Positions 29,171-36,730 of a stretch of DNA of 37,133 bases are shown piece after piece; within the stretch, counting starts at the first letter, position 1; every line of letters starts with the position of its first letter. This DNA is from Chloroflexota bacterium. Lineage in GTDB: Bacteria; Chloroflexota; Limnocylindria; Limnocylindrales; CSP1-4. Below the pieces are notes generated by a model. The model was not told the origin of the DNA, searched no databases, and saw only the letters and a list, made by a program, of their open reading frames with translations. The position numbers and the translations under genes were made by a program. The stretch covers positions 1 through 37,133 of the forward strand of contig JARDZW010000007.1 of the NCBI GenBank assembly GCA_029240655.1, read 5' to 3'.

Positions 29171-30775
29171 ATGCACCGATCGACCCCCTCCCCGGTTATC
29201 CCCGCGCGCACGAGACCCGGCGTCGCCGCCGCCCTCCGTGGGCATGGGCGTGGGCGAGCCACGCTGGGCGCATGGGTTGTCGCGATCGCGCTGCTCCTCG
29301 CCCTGGTGGCGCCGGCATCTGCCGCTCCGACACGACTCTCGGATCCGTCCGTGTCACCGGGCAGCGGCACGACGCAGACCACGATCGCATTCGGCGTCAC
29401 CTACCGCAATCGGGAGGGATCGCCCGCCGGTTGGGTCCGGGTCCGGGTCGCTGGAGCTACGCACGCCATGACCGCCGGCGGAAGCGACTGGAAGCGCGGC
29501 GTGCCCTTCACCTGGTCCGGCAAGCTGCCGGCCGGAACACATACCGTTACGTTCGAATCGATCGGCCGCGACCGGTTCAGGGATACCCTCGCTGGAGGGT
29601 CCGTGACGATCACCGTCCCCGCGACCCCGGCGCCGACCCCCAAGCCGACGCCCAAGCCAACGCCGAAGCCAACGCCGAAGCCGACGCCGAAGCCGACTGT
29701 GGCTCCGAGGGCCACCCCGCGGCCGACCGTGGCCCCGAGGGCCACCGTGAACCCGACCGCGCGGCCGACCGCGACCCCTACGCCCGCGTCCACCGCACAG
29801 CCGACACCGACCGTCTCGCCGACGGACTACTCGGTCGCGCCAACAGACACGCCGAACGGGCTCGTGCCGGGATTCGGGGCAGCGCCCGGCGCGAGCGACG
29901 ATCCCGACACGTCCGCCGCCCCGAGTGACGGCGGCATCGCCTTCGTGCCCCCCGCCGGCGCGCCGGGTGACGGCACCGACGGAACAAGAGACCCCGATAC
30001 ACGGAACGGAGCGGGCGGGACGACCTCCACCGCCGGCAGCGACACGGGTCCGTTCGCCGCGTTCGCCTCCGCCATGTCGGCGCTCGAGGGAGCCCGGCCG
30101 GTCCTGCCACTCGGCCTCGTCGCGACACTCGTGACGACGACCGGCGCCGTCGGAGCCGCGATGGCCTTCGGGATGTTCGGGAAGCGTCGTCGTGACGGCG
30201 AGGCGCCCGACTCCGACGACGTGCTCGCCGCCGCGGCGGCCAGCGGCGTCGCGGTCGCCAACGCCTATGGCTTCGCAGACAAGCCGTCGCCCGACGCGGC
30301 AGCCGCCGCACTCCTGCTCGATCCCGAGCTGGCCTTGCCCCGCTGGCGTCGGCCGTCCCTGCTCGAAGCGCGCCGCGCCGACCCGATCCGGGACCGATCG
30401 GATCCTGTACCGCGATTGACCTTCGACCACGGCCTCGTCGGAGCGCTCGACGGACGTGAGCGTCGCCTGATCGGCTACAACGTCGTCCGATTGCTCGACT
30501 CGCCCGACGAGCTGCGCGGCGCCGAGATCGGCTTCCTCGACCAGGGCGACGAGGTCCAGCTCCTCGAGAAGCGCGGCGTGTACTGGCTCGTGCTGTGCCC
30601 GGATGGGCGCCAGGGCTGGATCCACAAGATGACCCTCGGCGAAGTGGTCGGCGAACCGGCCCAGTCGAGCTCGCCCACCGCCACGATGCCGATCGCGGCC
30701 GAGACGTGGACGATGGGCGACGACGTCGACGGCGACGTCCTGACCGCCTACCTCGAGAGTCGCCGCCGCGCCTGA
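29171..30775 (+). CDS. Secreted/membrane protein: Ig-like domain, Pro-Thr-Lys linker, TM helix, SH3-like domain
   Basis: A 534-residue protein in five parts: a signal-type helix (~33-52, AWVVAIALLLALVAPAS); a beta domain with VTYRNREGSP and GTHTVTFESIGRDRF; a Pro/Thr/Lys linker (~155-215) with tandem PTPK units; a hydrophobic helix (~313-337) ended by GKRRRDGE; and a C-terminal bacterial SH3-like domain (~437-490, RRLIGYNVVRLLDSPD, WLVLCPDGRQGWIH). Basic residues after the helix suggest that the SH3 part is cytoplasmic, which is unusual for a domain normally facing the wall. ATG 29171 is preferred over ones ~40 codons upstream because the signal helix is then near the N-terminus. It overlaps the convergent methyltransferase gene by 28 nt. 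Confidence 0.78.
   Translation: MHRSTPSPVIPARTRPGVAAALRGHGRGRATLGAWVVAIALLLALVAPASAAPTRLSDPSVSPGSGTTQTTIAFGVTYRNREGSPAGWVRVRVAGATHAMTAGGSDWKRGVPFTWSGKLPAGTHTVTFESIGRDRFRDTLAGGSVTITVPATPAPTPKPTPKPTPKPTPKPTPKPTVAPRATPRPTVAPRATVNPTARPTATPTPASTAQPTPTVSPTDYSVAPTDTPNGLVPGFGAAPGASDDPDTSAAPSDGGIAFVPPAGAPGDGTDGTRDPDTRNGAGGTTSTAGSDTGPFAAFASAMSALEGARPVLPLGLVATLVTTTGAVGAAMAFGMFGKRRRDGEAPDSDDVLAAAAASGVAVANAYGFADKPSPDAAAAALLLDPELALPRWRRPSLLEARRADPIRDRSDPVPRLTFDHGLVGALDGRERRLIGYNVVRLLDSPDELRGAEIGFLDQGDEVQLLEKRGVYWLVLCPDGRQGWIHKMTLGEVVGEPAQSSSPTATMPIAAETWTMGDDVDGDVLTAYLESRRRA
29637..29697 (+). repeat. Tandem repeat coding for PTPK units
   Basis: Five tandem 12-nt units of the form CCGACGCCGAAG with small changes encode consecutive PTPK units, followed by PTVAPRATPRPTVAPRAT, a degenerate second repeat. 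Such linkers are flexible and may vary in copy number between strains. Confidence 0.85.
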
Positions 30776-31692
30776 CCGCGCTCCGGTTCTCGCCGGAGCA
30801 CGAGGATGTGCTGGTGGGCGATGTTCGGGACGAACGCCCGCGGATAGCCGTAGGGTCGCAGCCGCGTCCCGGCCTGGTGCCAGATGAGGTCACCCTTGGG
30901 CACGAGCCCGGCCGCATCGGCTCTCGCTGCCAGGTCCGATCCGACGAACTGATAGCGCCCGTCCTGATACGCATCGCGGACGATGACGACCGCGTAGCGA
31001 CCCGGACGCAGCACCCGGGCGAGCTCGACGAACACGGACCCCATTCGGTCCAGGTAGGTCGCGTAGTCGGGCGCGTTGGCCAGATCCGCCGGTGTGTCGC
31101 TGATCATCGCGTAGTCGGTCCGCCGGTTGGCATGTGTCTCCGACAACGGCCCCCCCGCCATCGTGAGCGGCAGCTGGATGTTGTACGGCGGGTCGGTCGC
31201 CACGAGGTCGATGGAGGCGTCTTCGATTTCCGGGAGCACGGCCAGCGCGTCGCCCACCCGCAGCTCGAGACCCCCGGGTTCGAAGGTTCGGACGCCGCCA
31301 GGATCGGCCGTCCCGAGGTCAGCGATGAGCGGGCCGCTTCCGTCGCGCTCTGCCGCGAGATCGGCCACCACGCGGGTATAGACGTCGGCCCAGCGAGGAT
31401 CCAGCTCGATGCCCAGGGCGCGCCGCGGACCGTGCGCGATGGCCGCGCCCAGCAGTGTCCCGCCGACGCCGGCGAACGGGTCGAGCACGAGCTCGCCGGT
31501 GCGCGTGAAGAACTCGATGAGGCGGGCCATCAGCCGTGGCGGTTTGTTCGCTCCATGCGCCTTGCGTGCCGCGTGCCCGAGCTCGGACGGATAGGCGGTC
31601 GTCATGACCGATTTCGTGAAGTAGAGCCATTCCTCCCCGGGCAGCTCGTTGAGCTCGTTGGCGGGGTGCGGGGCTCGGCGGCCGTCGGTCAC
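30748..31692 (-). CDS. Orphan DNA methyltransferase (N4-cytosine/N6-adenine type)
   Basis: A 314-residue SAM-dependent methyltransferase. The SAM motif DPFAGVGGT is at 71-79 and the catalytic motif DPPYN at 167-171. The order (SAM motif before DPPY) and the DPPY form suggest an amino-methyltransferase for adenine or cytosine. No restriction endonuclease or specificity subunit lies nearby, so it is an orphan, perhaps involved in regulation or strand marking. The target site cannot be told. GTG 31692 is chosen because TACGCT lies 7 nt upstream; the frame extends 28 codons without similarity. It converges on the SH3 gene with a 28-nt overlap and is divergent from the LuxR-type gene. Confidence 0.88.
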   Translation of the reverse strand: MTDGRRAPHPANELNELPGEEWLYFTKSVMTTAYPSELGHAARKAHGANKPPRLMARLIEFFTRTGELVLDPFAGVGGTLLGAAIAHGPRRALGIELDPRWADVYTRVVADLAAERDGSGPLIADLGTADPGGVRTFEPGGLELRVGDALAVLPEIEDASIDLVATDPPYNIQLPLTMAGGPLSETHANRRTDYAMISDTPADLANAPDYATYLDRMGSVFVELARVLRPGRYAVVIVRDAYQDGRYQFVGSDLAARADAAGLVPKGDLIWHQAGTRLRPYGYPRAFVPNIAHQHILVLRREPERGQARRRLSR

Positions 31693-31699
31693 GCGGTCC

Positions 31700-31705
31700 A
31701 GCGTA
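31700..31705 (-). promoter_or_regulatory. -10 box, leaderless start of the DNA methyltransferase
   Basis: TACGCT (minus strand) ends 7 nt before GTG 31692, again fitting the TANNNT leaderless pattern. Confidence 0.4.
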
Positions 31706-31785
31706 GCCGAGCCACCCGCGCGAACGCGGCTCGGTGGCCGGAACCCGCCTGCTGAGCCGCTGTCTGGACGGCGCACGCGGCCGAC

Positions 31786-31791
31786 TAGAAT
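31786..31791 (+). promoter_or_regulatory. -10 box, leaderless start of the LuxR-type regulator
   Basis: TAGAAT ends 6 nt before the ATG at 31798. It is the best match to TATAAT among the leaderless-type boxes in this window. Confidence 0.5.
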
Positions 31792-31797
31792 GCCGAA

Positions 31798-34700
31798 ATG
31801 CCGGTCACCTTCACGAGCGAGCGGTTCGTGGGACGGGAGGACGCGTTCGCCAGGCTCGCCTCGGTCCTCCAGTCGGCAAGTGCGGGCGACGCCGGGACGC
31901 TGCTGATCGACGGCACGTCCGGCGTCGGGACGACGAGGTTCATCGACGAATCGATCCGCCGGGTTGCGGCGCTCGAGGAGCCCATGACCGTGCTTCGCGG
32001 GTGCGCCTTCGGCGCGTCGACCGATGAGCCGTACGCGCCCCTGGTACGAGCCTTGCGCCCGGCGCTCGCATCCCTCCCGGACGCCGAACTGTCCTCGATC
32101 ATGGGCAGCGCGACCGACGAGCTGCTCCGACTCATGCCCGAGCTGGACGAGCGCCTGGGCTCACGCGACGACGGAAGCCAGCACCTGACCACGGTGCCGG
32201 AGCGGCGCCAGGCTCGTCTGCTCGAGGGGATCCTGGGTGTTCTCGGGCGGCTCGGGGACCGGCGCCCGATCCTGCTCGTGCTCGAGGACCTGCATCGCGC
32301 CGACGCGGGAACCCGCACGCTCGCGACGTTCCTCGCCCGGATCGCTCGCGCCCAGCGCCTGGCGATCGTCGGTACCTACCAGGCCGATGCGATCCGCCGC
32401 GAGGACCCGTGGGCCGTCGACCTGCGGTCACTCGAGGGAGCTCCGCGCCAGCCGGATCGACTGACCCTGGGGCCGCTCGGCCGGGACGACCTGGCGCGCC
32501 TCATCGAGTCCATCGAGGGGGAGCCTCCTTCGGCGAGCGTCCTGGTCGTGGTCGTCGAACGCTCCGGTGGTCTCCCGCTCGTGGCCGAGGAGCTCCTGGC
32601 CGCCCGGCGCGAGCTGCCGACGGTCTCCCTGACATCCACCTTCGAGGACCTGGTCCTCGCCCGGATGGCCGTCCGCTCGATCGAGACCCGGCGCGTGCTT
32701 CGCCTGCTCGCCCCCGCCGGTCGCCCACTGTCGCGGGCCACGGTCGCCGCCGTCGCCGAGGCGTTCGAGGTGGATGCCACCAGCGGACCGCCTCGATCGT
32801 CGAGCGGGCCACGCCAGGGTGACGGGGTCCTCGATGCGGATCTCGCCGCCGGGCTCGAGGAGGCCCTGGCTCACGGGTTCGCGATCGAGAACGAGGATGG
32901 GGTCTTCCTGCGCCACGAGCTGGTCGGCCGGGCGGTCGAGGCCGACCTTCTGCCCTCGGCGCGCATCCGCCACCATGCCGCCCTCGCTCGAGCCGTCGAG
33001 GGCCAGCCGTTCATGGCGATGCACCACTATGGGATCGCACTCGATGCCCCGGCGGCCGGCCGGGTCGCCATCGCGGCCGCAGATCTGGCCGCTGCGGTGG
33101 ACTCGCCGGCCGACGAGCTGGCGGCCCTGGAGCTGGCGATCTCCGCGCAGGGGACGGCGGGGACGGGCCGTAGACCGCGACCCTCCCGCTCGGCCGCGGC
33201 ACGGGGCGCGACCGCCGACGGCCAGCGACCGACCGACCTCGCGATCCGCGCCGCCGAAGCCGCCTTCGCAGCGGACCGACCGGTCCGGGCGGCGGCCTAC
33301 CTCGATGCGACCATCGGCGCGGCCGATGCCCGCCAGGACCGGACCCGACTCGGGCTGATCTACGACCGGCTCGGTCAGTTCCGACGGGTCTCCGGCGATG
33401 CCGAGGGCGCGGTCGCCGCTCGGCGACGCGCCGTGGAGCTCGTCCCGACGACCCCGTCGATCGCGCGGGCCGCGGTGGTGGCGGGGCTGGCCCAGCTCCG
33501 GATGCTGGAGGGCACGTTCTCCGTCGCCGAGAAGCTCGCCCGCGACGCCATCCGCATCGCTCGCGCCTGCGATCCACCGGCCGCCATCTGGGAGCTGCAC
33601 GCCACGACGACCCTCGGGGTGTCGCTGGGCTGGCGGGCGGACCCGGACGCCGCGGTCGCGATGCTGACGGACGCCCGACGTATGGCCGAGACCATCGGGG
33701 ACCTCGATGAGCTGTTCCGGGTCTACGCCAACCTGACCACGGTGCTGGACCTGGCCGGCCGGCACGAGGAGGCCGTGGCTGTCGCGTTCGAGGGGATCGC
33801 GGCGGCTCGCTCGGCCGGGCTGGAGGCGGTCTACGGCAACTTCCTGCGCGGCAATGCGGCGGATTCCCTGTTCCTGCTCGGGCGCTGGGAGGAGGCCCGG
33901 TCACAGAGCATGACCGCCCTCGAATGGCTGCCGGCCGGGGTCAACTTCCTCAACACGCTCGTCTCGCTCGCGACCGTCGAGATCGAGCTGTCCGCCGGCG
34001 AGTCGGCCGGGCGCCTGCTGGGACAGACGCTGCTGGAGCTCGAGGCGGTGCGCGATGCCCAACAGGCCGTCCCATTGCACCTGGCGGCCGCCTCCTTCGC
34101 CCTTTGGCGCGGCGACCTTGCCGATGCGCGACGGGCCGCCGATCGTGGCTGGACGCTGGTGCGCGAGACCGAGGACTGGATCCTCGCCGCTCGAACGGCG
34201 GCGACGGCGATCGAGGTCGAGGCTGCGTCGGCCGTCGAGGCCCGCGAGAAGCGCGACCTTGCGTCCCTGGCGGGAGCGCGTGAACGCACCCGCGATGTCG
34301 TCAAGTCGGCCGAGGCCGTCGTTCGGCGCCACGGCGTCGACCCGTCCCTCGGGTCACGCCGCCTCGCCGATGCGTGGCTGGCGACCGCGCGGGCCTACCG
34401 CCGCCGGGTCGACGGTCGGGACGATCCCAGGACATGGCGCGAGGTCGGGGATGCATGGGCCGCGCTCAAGATCCCGTACGAGATCGCCCGCGCCCGATGG
34501 CGAGAGGCGGAAGCGCGGCTCGCCTCGGGCGCCGGACGCGCCGGTCGGGCGGATGCCCGCAAACCGTTGCTGGAAGCGGTCGACATCGCGCTCAGCCTGG
34601 GTGCCATCCCGCTCGTGCGCGAGCTCCGTGAGCTGGCCGGCCGGGCCCTCATCGTCCTGCCGCCGCAGGTCGACGACCTGGTGGGGACGAGTCCAGACGA

Positions 34701-35031
34701 TGGGTCAGGGGATCGTGCGCCGGTGGCCGTGGGTCCCGGCGCCGCCGCCGCACCAACGAACGGCACCGAGCCGTCCGCGCTCATGCTCGGTGTAGCCGGG
34801 AGCCCGGAGGCACCCACCAAACGCGACACGTTCGGCCTCAGTGGTCGCGAGCGCGAGGTGCTGATGCAGATCGCCCGCGGTCGGACCAATCGCGAGATCG
34901 GCGAGCGCTTGTTCATCAGCGAGAAGACCGTCGGCGTACACGTCGGCAAGATCCTCTCGAAGCTGCGCGTCTCCGGCCGGGTGGAGGCCGCGACCGTCGC
35001 GATCCGCCTGGGGCTCACCGAACGGAACTGA
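31798..35031 (+). CDS. Large LuxR-type regulator with AAA-type ATPase domain (MalT/LAL-like), degenerate Walker A
   Basis: A 1077-residue protein with an N-terminal ATPase domain (~1-330), a long helical region that probably contains TPR-like repeats (~400-960) and a C-terminal LuxR helix-turn-helix (~1015-1072, LSGREREVLMQIARGRTNREIGE and EKTVGVHVGKILSKL, read in parts). The Walker B is intact (ILLVLEDLH at 158-166). The Walker A position reads GTSGVGTT at 39-46: the essential Lys is Thr45. ATP binding or hydrolysis may thus be changed. Proteins of this type sense an inducer and activate a few promoters. The start ATG 31798 is preceded by TAGAAT at 6 nt and is divergent from the DNA methyltransferase. 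Confidence 0.9.
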   Translation: MPVTFTSERFVGREDAFARLASVLQSASAGDAGTLLIDGTSGVGTTRFIDESIRRVAALEEPMTVLRGCAFGASTDEPYAPLVRALRPALASLPDAELSSIMGSATDELLRLMPELDERLGSRDDGSQHLTTVPERRQARLLEGILGVLGRLGDRRPILLVLEDLHRADAGTRTLATFLARIARAQRLAIVGTYQADAIRREDPWAVDLRSLEGAPRQPDRLTLGPLGRDDLARLIESIEGEPPSASVLVVVVERSGGLPLVAEELLAARRELPTVSLTSTFEDLVLARMAVRSIETRRVLRLLAPAGRPLSRATVAAVAEAFEVDATSGPPRSSSGPRQGDGVLDADLAAGLEEALAHGFAIENEDGVFLRHELVGRAVEADLLPSARIRHHAALARAVEGQPFMAMHHYGIALDAPAAGRVAIAAADLAAAVDSPADELAALELAISAQGTAGTGRRPRPSRSAAARGATADGQRPTDLAIRAAEAAFAADRPVRAAAYLDATIGAADARQDRTRLGLIYDRLGQFRRVSGDAEGAVAARRRAVELVPTTPSIARAAVVAGLAQLRMLEGTFSVAEKLARDAIRIARACDPPAAIWELHATTTLGVSLGWRADPDAAVAMLTDARRMAETIGDLDELFRVYANLTTVLDLAGRHEEAVAVAFEGIAAARSAGLEAVYGNFLRGNAADSLFLLGRWEEARSQSMTALEWLPAGVNFLNTLVSLATVEIELSAGESAGRLLGQTLLELEAVRDAQQAVPLHLAAASFALWRGDLADARRAADRGWTLVRETEDWILAARTAATAIEVEAASAVEAREKRDLASLAGARERTRDVVKSAEAVVRRHGVDPSLGSRRLADAWLATARAYRRRVDGRDDPRTWREVGDAWAALKIPYEIARARWREAEARLASGAGRAGRADARKPLLEAVDIALSLGAIPLVRELRELAGRALIVLPPQVDDLVGTSPDDGSGDRAPVAVGPGAAAAPTNGTEPSALMLGVAGSPEAPTKRDTFGLSGREREVLMQIARGRTNREIGERLFISEKTVGVHVGKILSKLRVSGRVEAATVAIRLGLTERN

Positions 35032-35043
35032 CGCGTCCGACAC

Positions 35044-35077
35044 AAAAAAGAGACTCGGAGGGAGGTCTCCGAGTCTC
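35044..35077 (-). terminator. Strong minus-strand intrinsic terminator
   Basis: A perfect 11-bp stem (35050-35060 with 35067-35077, loop 35061-35066) is followed on the minus strand by TTTTTT (35049-35044). On the plus strand only AATG follows, so the site points left and would end a minus-strand transcript coming from 35.1-35.3 kb, where no minus-strand gene is known. It may also act weakly for the regulator gene that ends at 35031. Confidence 0.8.
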
Positions 35078-35227
35078 AATGAGGACGTCACCGACCAGCA
35101 ATGTCCGGTGAGCGAATAGCGATGTCAGTGGGCCGTGCTCGTGGAACGCGGGTTCCAGCGGGCTTTTGTTCGAGCGGCGGCCGGCCGCTGTGCGAGTGCC
35201 TTACCCCTGTCCGATTCCCCGCAGGGG
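35044..35227 (-). ncRNA. Candidate small structured RNA
   Basis: The minus strand has TTGCAA (35263-35258), an 18-nt spacer and TAGCCT (35239-35234), giving a predicted start near 35227. The intrinsic terminator ends at 35044, so the RNA would be about 184 nt with four hairpins before the terminator stem. I find no conserved signature of tmRNA, RNase P, SRP RNA or 6S RNA. The terminator is clear; the promoter and the RNA itself are inference. Confidence 0.35.
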
Positions 35228-35243
35228 ACCCGGAGGCTATCCT
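35215..35243 (+). promoter_or_regulatory. Possible promoter of the copper lipoprotein gene
   Basis: TTCCCC (35215-35220), a 17-nt spacer and TATCCT (35238-35243). Its -10 shares two bases with the minus-strand -10 of the candidate RNA. The leader to ATG 35455 would be about 200 nt and contain the hairpins at 35286-35330 and 35352-35366. Confidence 0.35.
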
Positions 35244-35454
35244 GTGCGATGGTCCCGTTGCAACCCGGACCTTCGTACCTCTCGCGGGGTGCGTCCGATG
35301 CACGAGAACGACCGCCCCGTAGTGCACCCCACCGAACACGCCCGCGCGAACAGCCCATCGTGGGCTCGACACGTGGAGGACGCGCGGACGCGGTAGATTG
35401 GCGCAGAACGTCCATCCGCGGTTCCCCGCGCACACCTCGAGGTCCCATCCACCC

Positions 35455-35961
35455 ATGCCAACGAAGCGCTTGCTCGCCGTCAGCCTCACTGTCCTGGCGG
35501 TCGCCGCGTGCACCTCGTCCACGCCCGGCTGGACGTATGCGCCGGCCCCGTCGGCGACGCCCGTGCCGTCCGCCGACCCGAGCGCGTCAGCCGCGCCGTC
35601 CGCCTCGGTCGCGCCGTCGGTCGCGCCCAGCGCCCCGGCCTCTGCCGCGCCAGGCGGAAGCCCCGGACCCGATGCGTCCGCCGCGGGCGCAGTGCTCGAC
35701 GTGTCCGCCCTGAACATCGCCTTCGACCCGACTGAGCTGAGCGCCCCGGCGGATCAGGCCTTCCAGATCGCGTTCGCCAATAACGAGGCGCTCCCCCACA
35801 ACATCGAGATCAAGGACGCCGGCGGAGCCAGCATCTTCCAGGGCGAGGTCTTCACCGGGGTCGCCACCCGCACCTACGACGTCCCGCCGTTAGCGGCCGG
35901 GAGCTATCAGTTCGTCTGCACGGTCCACCCGAACATGGTCGGCACGCTCACGGCGCAGTGA
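35455..35961 (+). CDS. Blue-copper (cupredoxin) lipoprotein
   Basis: A 168-residue lipoprotein. The signal LLAVSLTVLAVAAC ends in a lipobox with Cys19. Residues ~24-78 form a flexible Ala/Pro/Ser linker. The cupredoxin domain (~80-168) carries a complete type 1 copper site: His115 (LPHNIEI), then Cys155, His158 and Met161 in FVCTVHPNM. It should be a membrane-anchored electron carrier outside the cytoplasm, similar to plastocyanin/azurin-like proteins. Its partner is not known; no oxidase subunit is nearby. ATG 35455 is set by the signal peptide. The stop is 13 nt before the AlaX gene, so they may share a transcript although their roles differ. Confidence 0.92.
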   Translation: MPTKRLLAVSLTVLAVAACTSSTPGWTYAPAPSATPVPSADPSASAAPSASVAPSVAPSAPASAAPGGSPGPDASAAGAVLDVSALNIAFDPTELSAPADQAFQIAFANNEALPHNIEIKDAGGASIFQGEVFTGVATRTYDVPPLAAGSYQFVCTVHPNMVGTLTAQ

Positions 35962-35974
35962 TCGTCCCGCGCTC

Positions 35975-36730
35975 ATGACCCAGAGCGGTGAACAGCTGTG
36001 CTACACGGACGCCTATGCCCGGTCGGCCGTGGCACGGGTCCGCCACGTCGAGCCGGGCGACGCCCCGCTCATGGTCCTGGATCGAACGGTGTTCTACCCG
36101 GGCGGAGGCGGCCAGCCGTCCGATCGCGGCGTCGTCGTTCGGACAGCCGACGGGCGCTCATGGACGGTCCGCGGCGCGCGCAAGGCCGGCGGCGAGATCG
36201 TCCACGAGCTCGAGCCCGGCGAGGAACCACCGGCGGTCGGCGACGAGCTCCAGGTCGACCTCGACTGGGCGCGCCGCTTCGCCCTGATGCGGACCCACAC
36301 CGCGCTGCATGCCCTGTGCGGCGTCGTCTGGCGCGACCACGGCGCGCTCGTCACCGGCGGAAACATGGAGCCCGGCGCCGGACGCATGGACTTCGAATTC
36401 GAGACGATGAGCGGCGATCTCGTCGATTCCATCGAGGCCGCGGTCAACACCGAGCTGGCGGCCGCCCGCGAGGTGCGCGTGAACGTCCTGCCGCGGGATG
36501 AGGCGTTCGCGATCCCGGACCTCATCCGGACGAAGATCAACCTGCTGCCTGCGGGCATCGAGGAGATCCGCACGATCGAGATCGTCGGCCTCGACCTGCA
36601 AGCCGACGGCGGGACGCACGTCGCCAATACGAGCGAGGTCGGCGGCATCCGGGTCACCGGCTACGAATCGAAGGGACGGATAAACAAGCGCATCCGCATC
36701 GAGCTCGTCGACCCGATCCCCGACGCCTGA
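35975..36730 (+). CDS. Alanyl-tRNA editing protein (AlaX family)
   Basis: A 251-residue trans-editing enzyme that hydrolyses Ser (or Gly) wrongly attached to tRNA-Ala. It has the N-terminal glycine-rich segment FYPGGGGQPSDRG (40-52, like the AlaRS C-Ala/editing region) and the zinc motif HxxxH (His108, His112 in RTHTALHAL). The second zinc half usually reads CGGTH; here it is ADGGTHVANT, with Asp211 in place of Cys and His215 kept. The rest (NLLPAGIEEIRTIEIVG) is normal for AlaX-M/L. The stop overlaps the start of the YbaK-like gene (TGATG), giving two trans-editing genes in one operon. Confidence 0.9.
   Translation: MTQSGEQLCYTDAYARSAVARVRHVEPGDAPLMVLDRTVFYPGGGGQPSDRGVVVRTADGRSWTVRGARKAGGEIVHELEPGEEPPAVGDELQVDLDWARRFALMRTHTALHALCGVVWRDHGALVTGGNMEPGAGRMDFEFETMSGDLVDSIEAAVNTELAAAREVRVNVLPRDEAFAIPDLIRTKINLLPAGIEEIRTIEIVGLDLQADGGTHVANTSEVGGIRVTGYESKGRINKRIRIELVDPIPDA

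Larger units (their letters stand above)
35032..35454. other. Gene-free structured stretch, 423 bp
   Basis: No open frame here is convincing. Instead there is a run of inverted repeats: 35088-35111 (TCACCG/CGGTGA), 35142-35157 (TGGAAC/GTTCCA), 35173-35189 (AGCGGC/GCCGCT), 35204-35227 (CCCCTG/CAGGGG), 35225-35256 (GGGACC/GGTCCC), 35286-35330 (GGGGTGC/GCACCCC) and 35352-35366 (AGCCCA/TGGGCT). A strong minus-strand terminator is at the left end, and promoter-like boxes point both ways near 35238. A TAGATT box at 35393-35398 is a second possible -10 for the copper protein. Confidence 0.6.

Noticed and set aside
29637-29700. CRISPR-like repeats
   Set aside because: The repeats are contiguous 12-nt coding units for PTPK without spacers.
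35044-35400. tmRNA, RNase P, SRP RNA or 6S RNA in the structured stretch
   Set aside because: I looked on both strands for the conserved ends, tag codons and core motifs of these RNAs and found none.
35249-35713. Leaderless-looking ATG 35249 after TATCCT
   Set aside because: The frame runs into the copper lipoprotein gene in the wrong frame and has no recognisable content.
35088-35717. Minus-strand open frame opposite the copper lipoprotein
   Set aside because: Most of it is the mirror of the Ala/Pro/Ser-rich linker; no motif.
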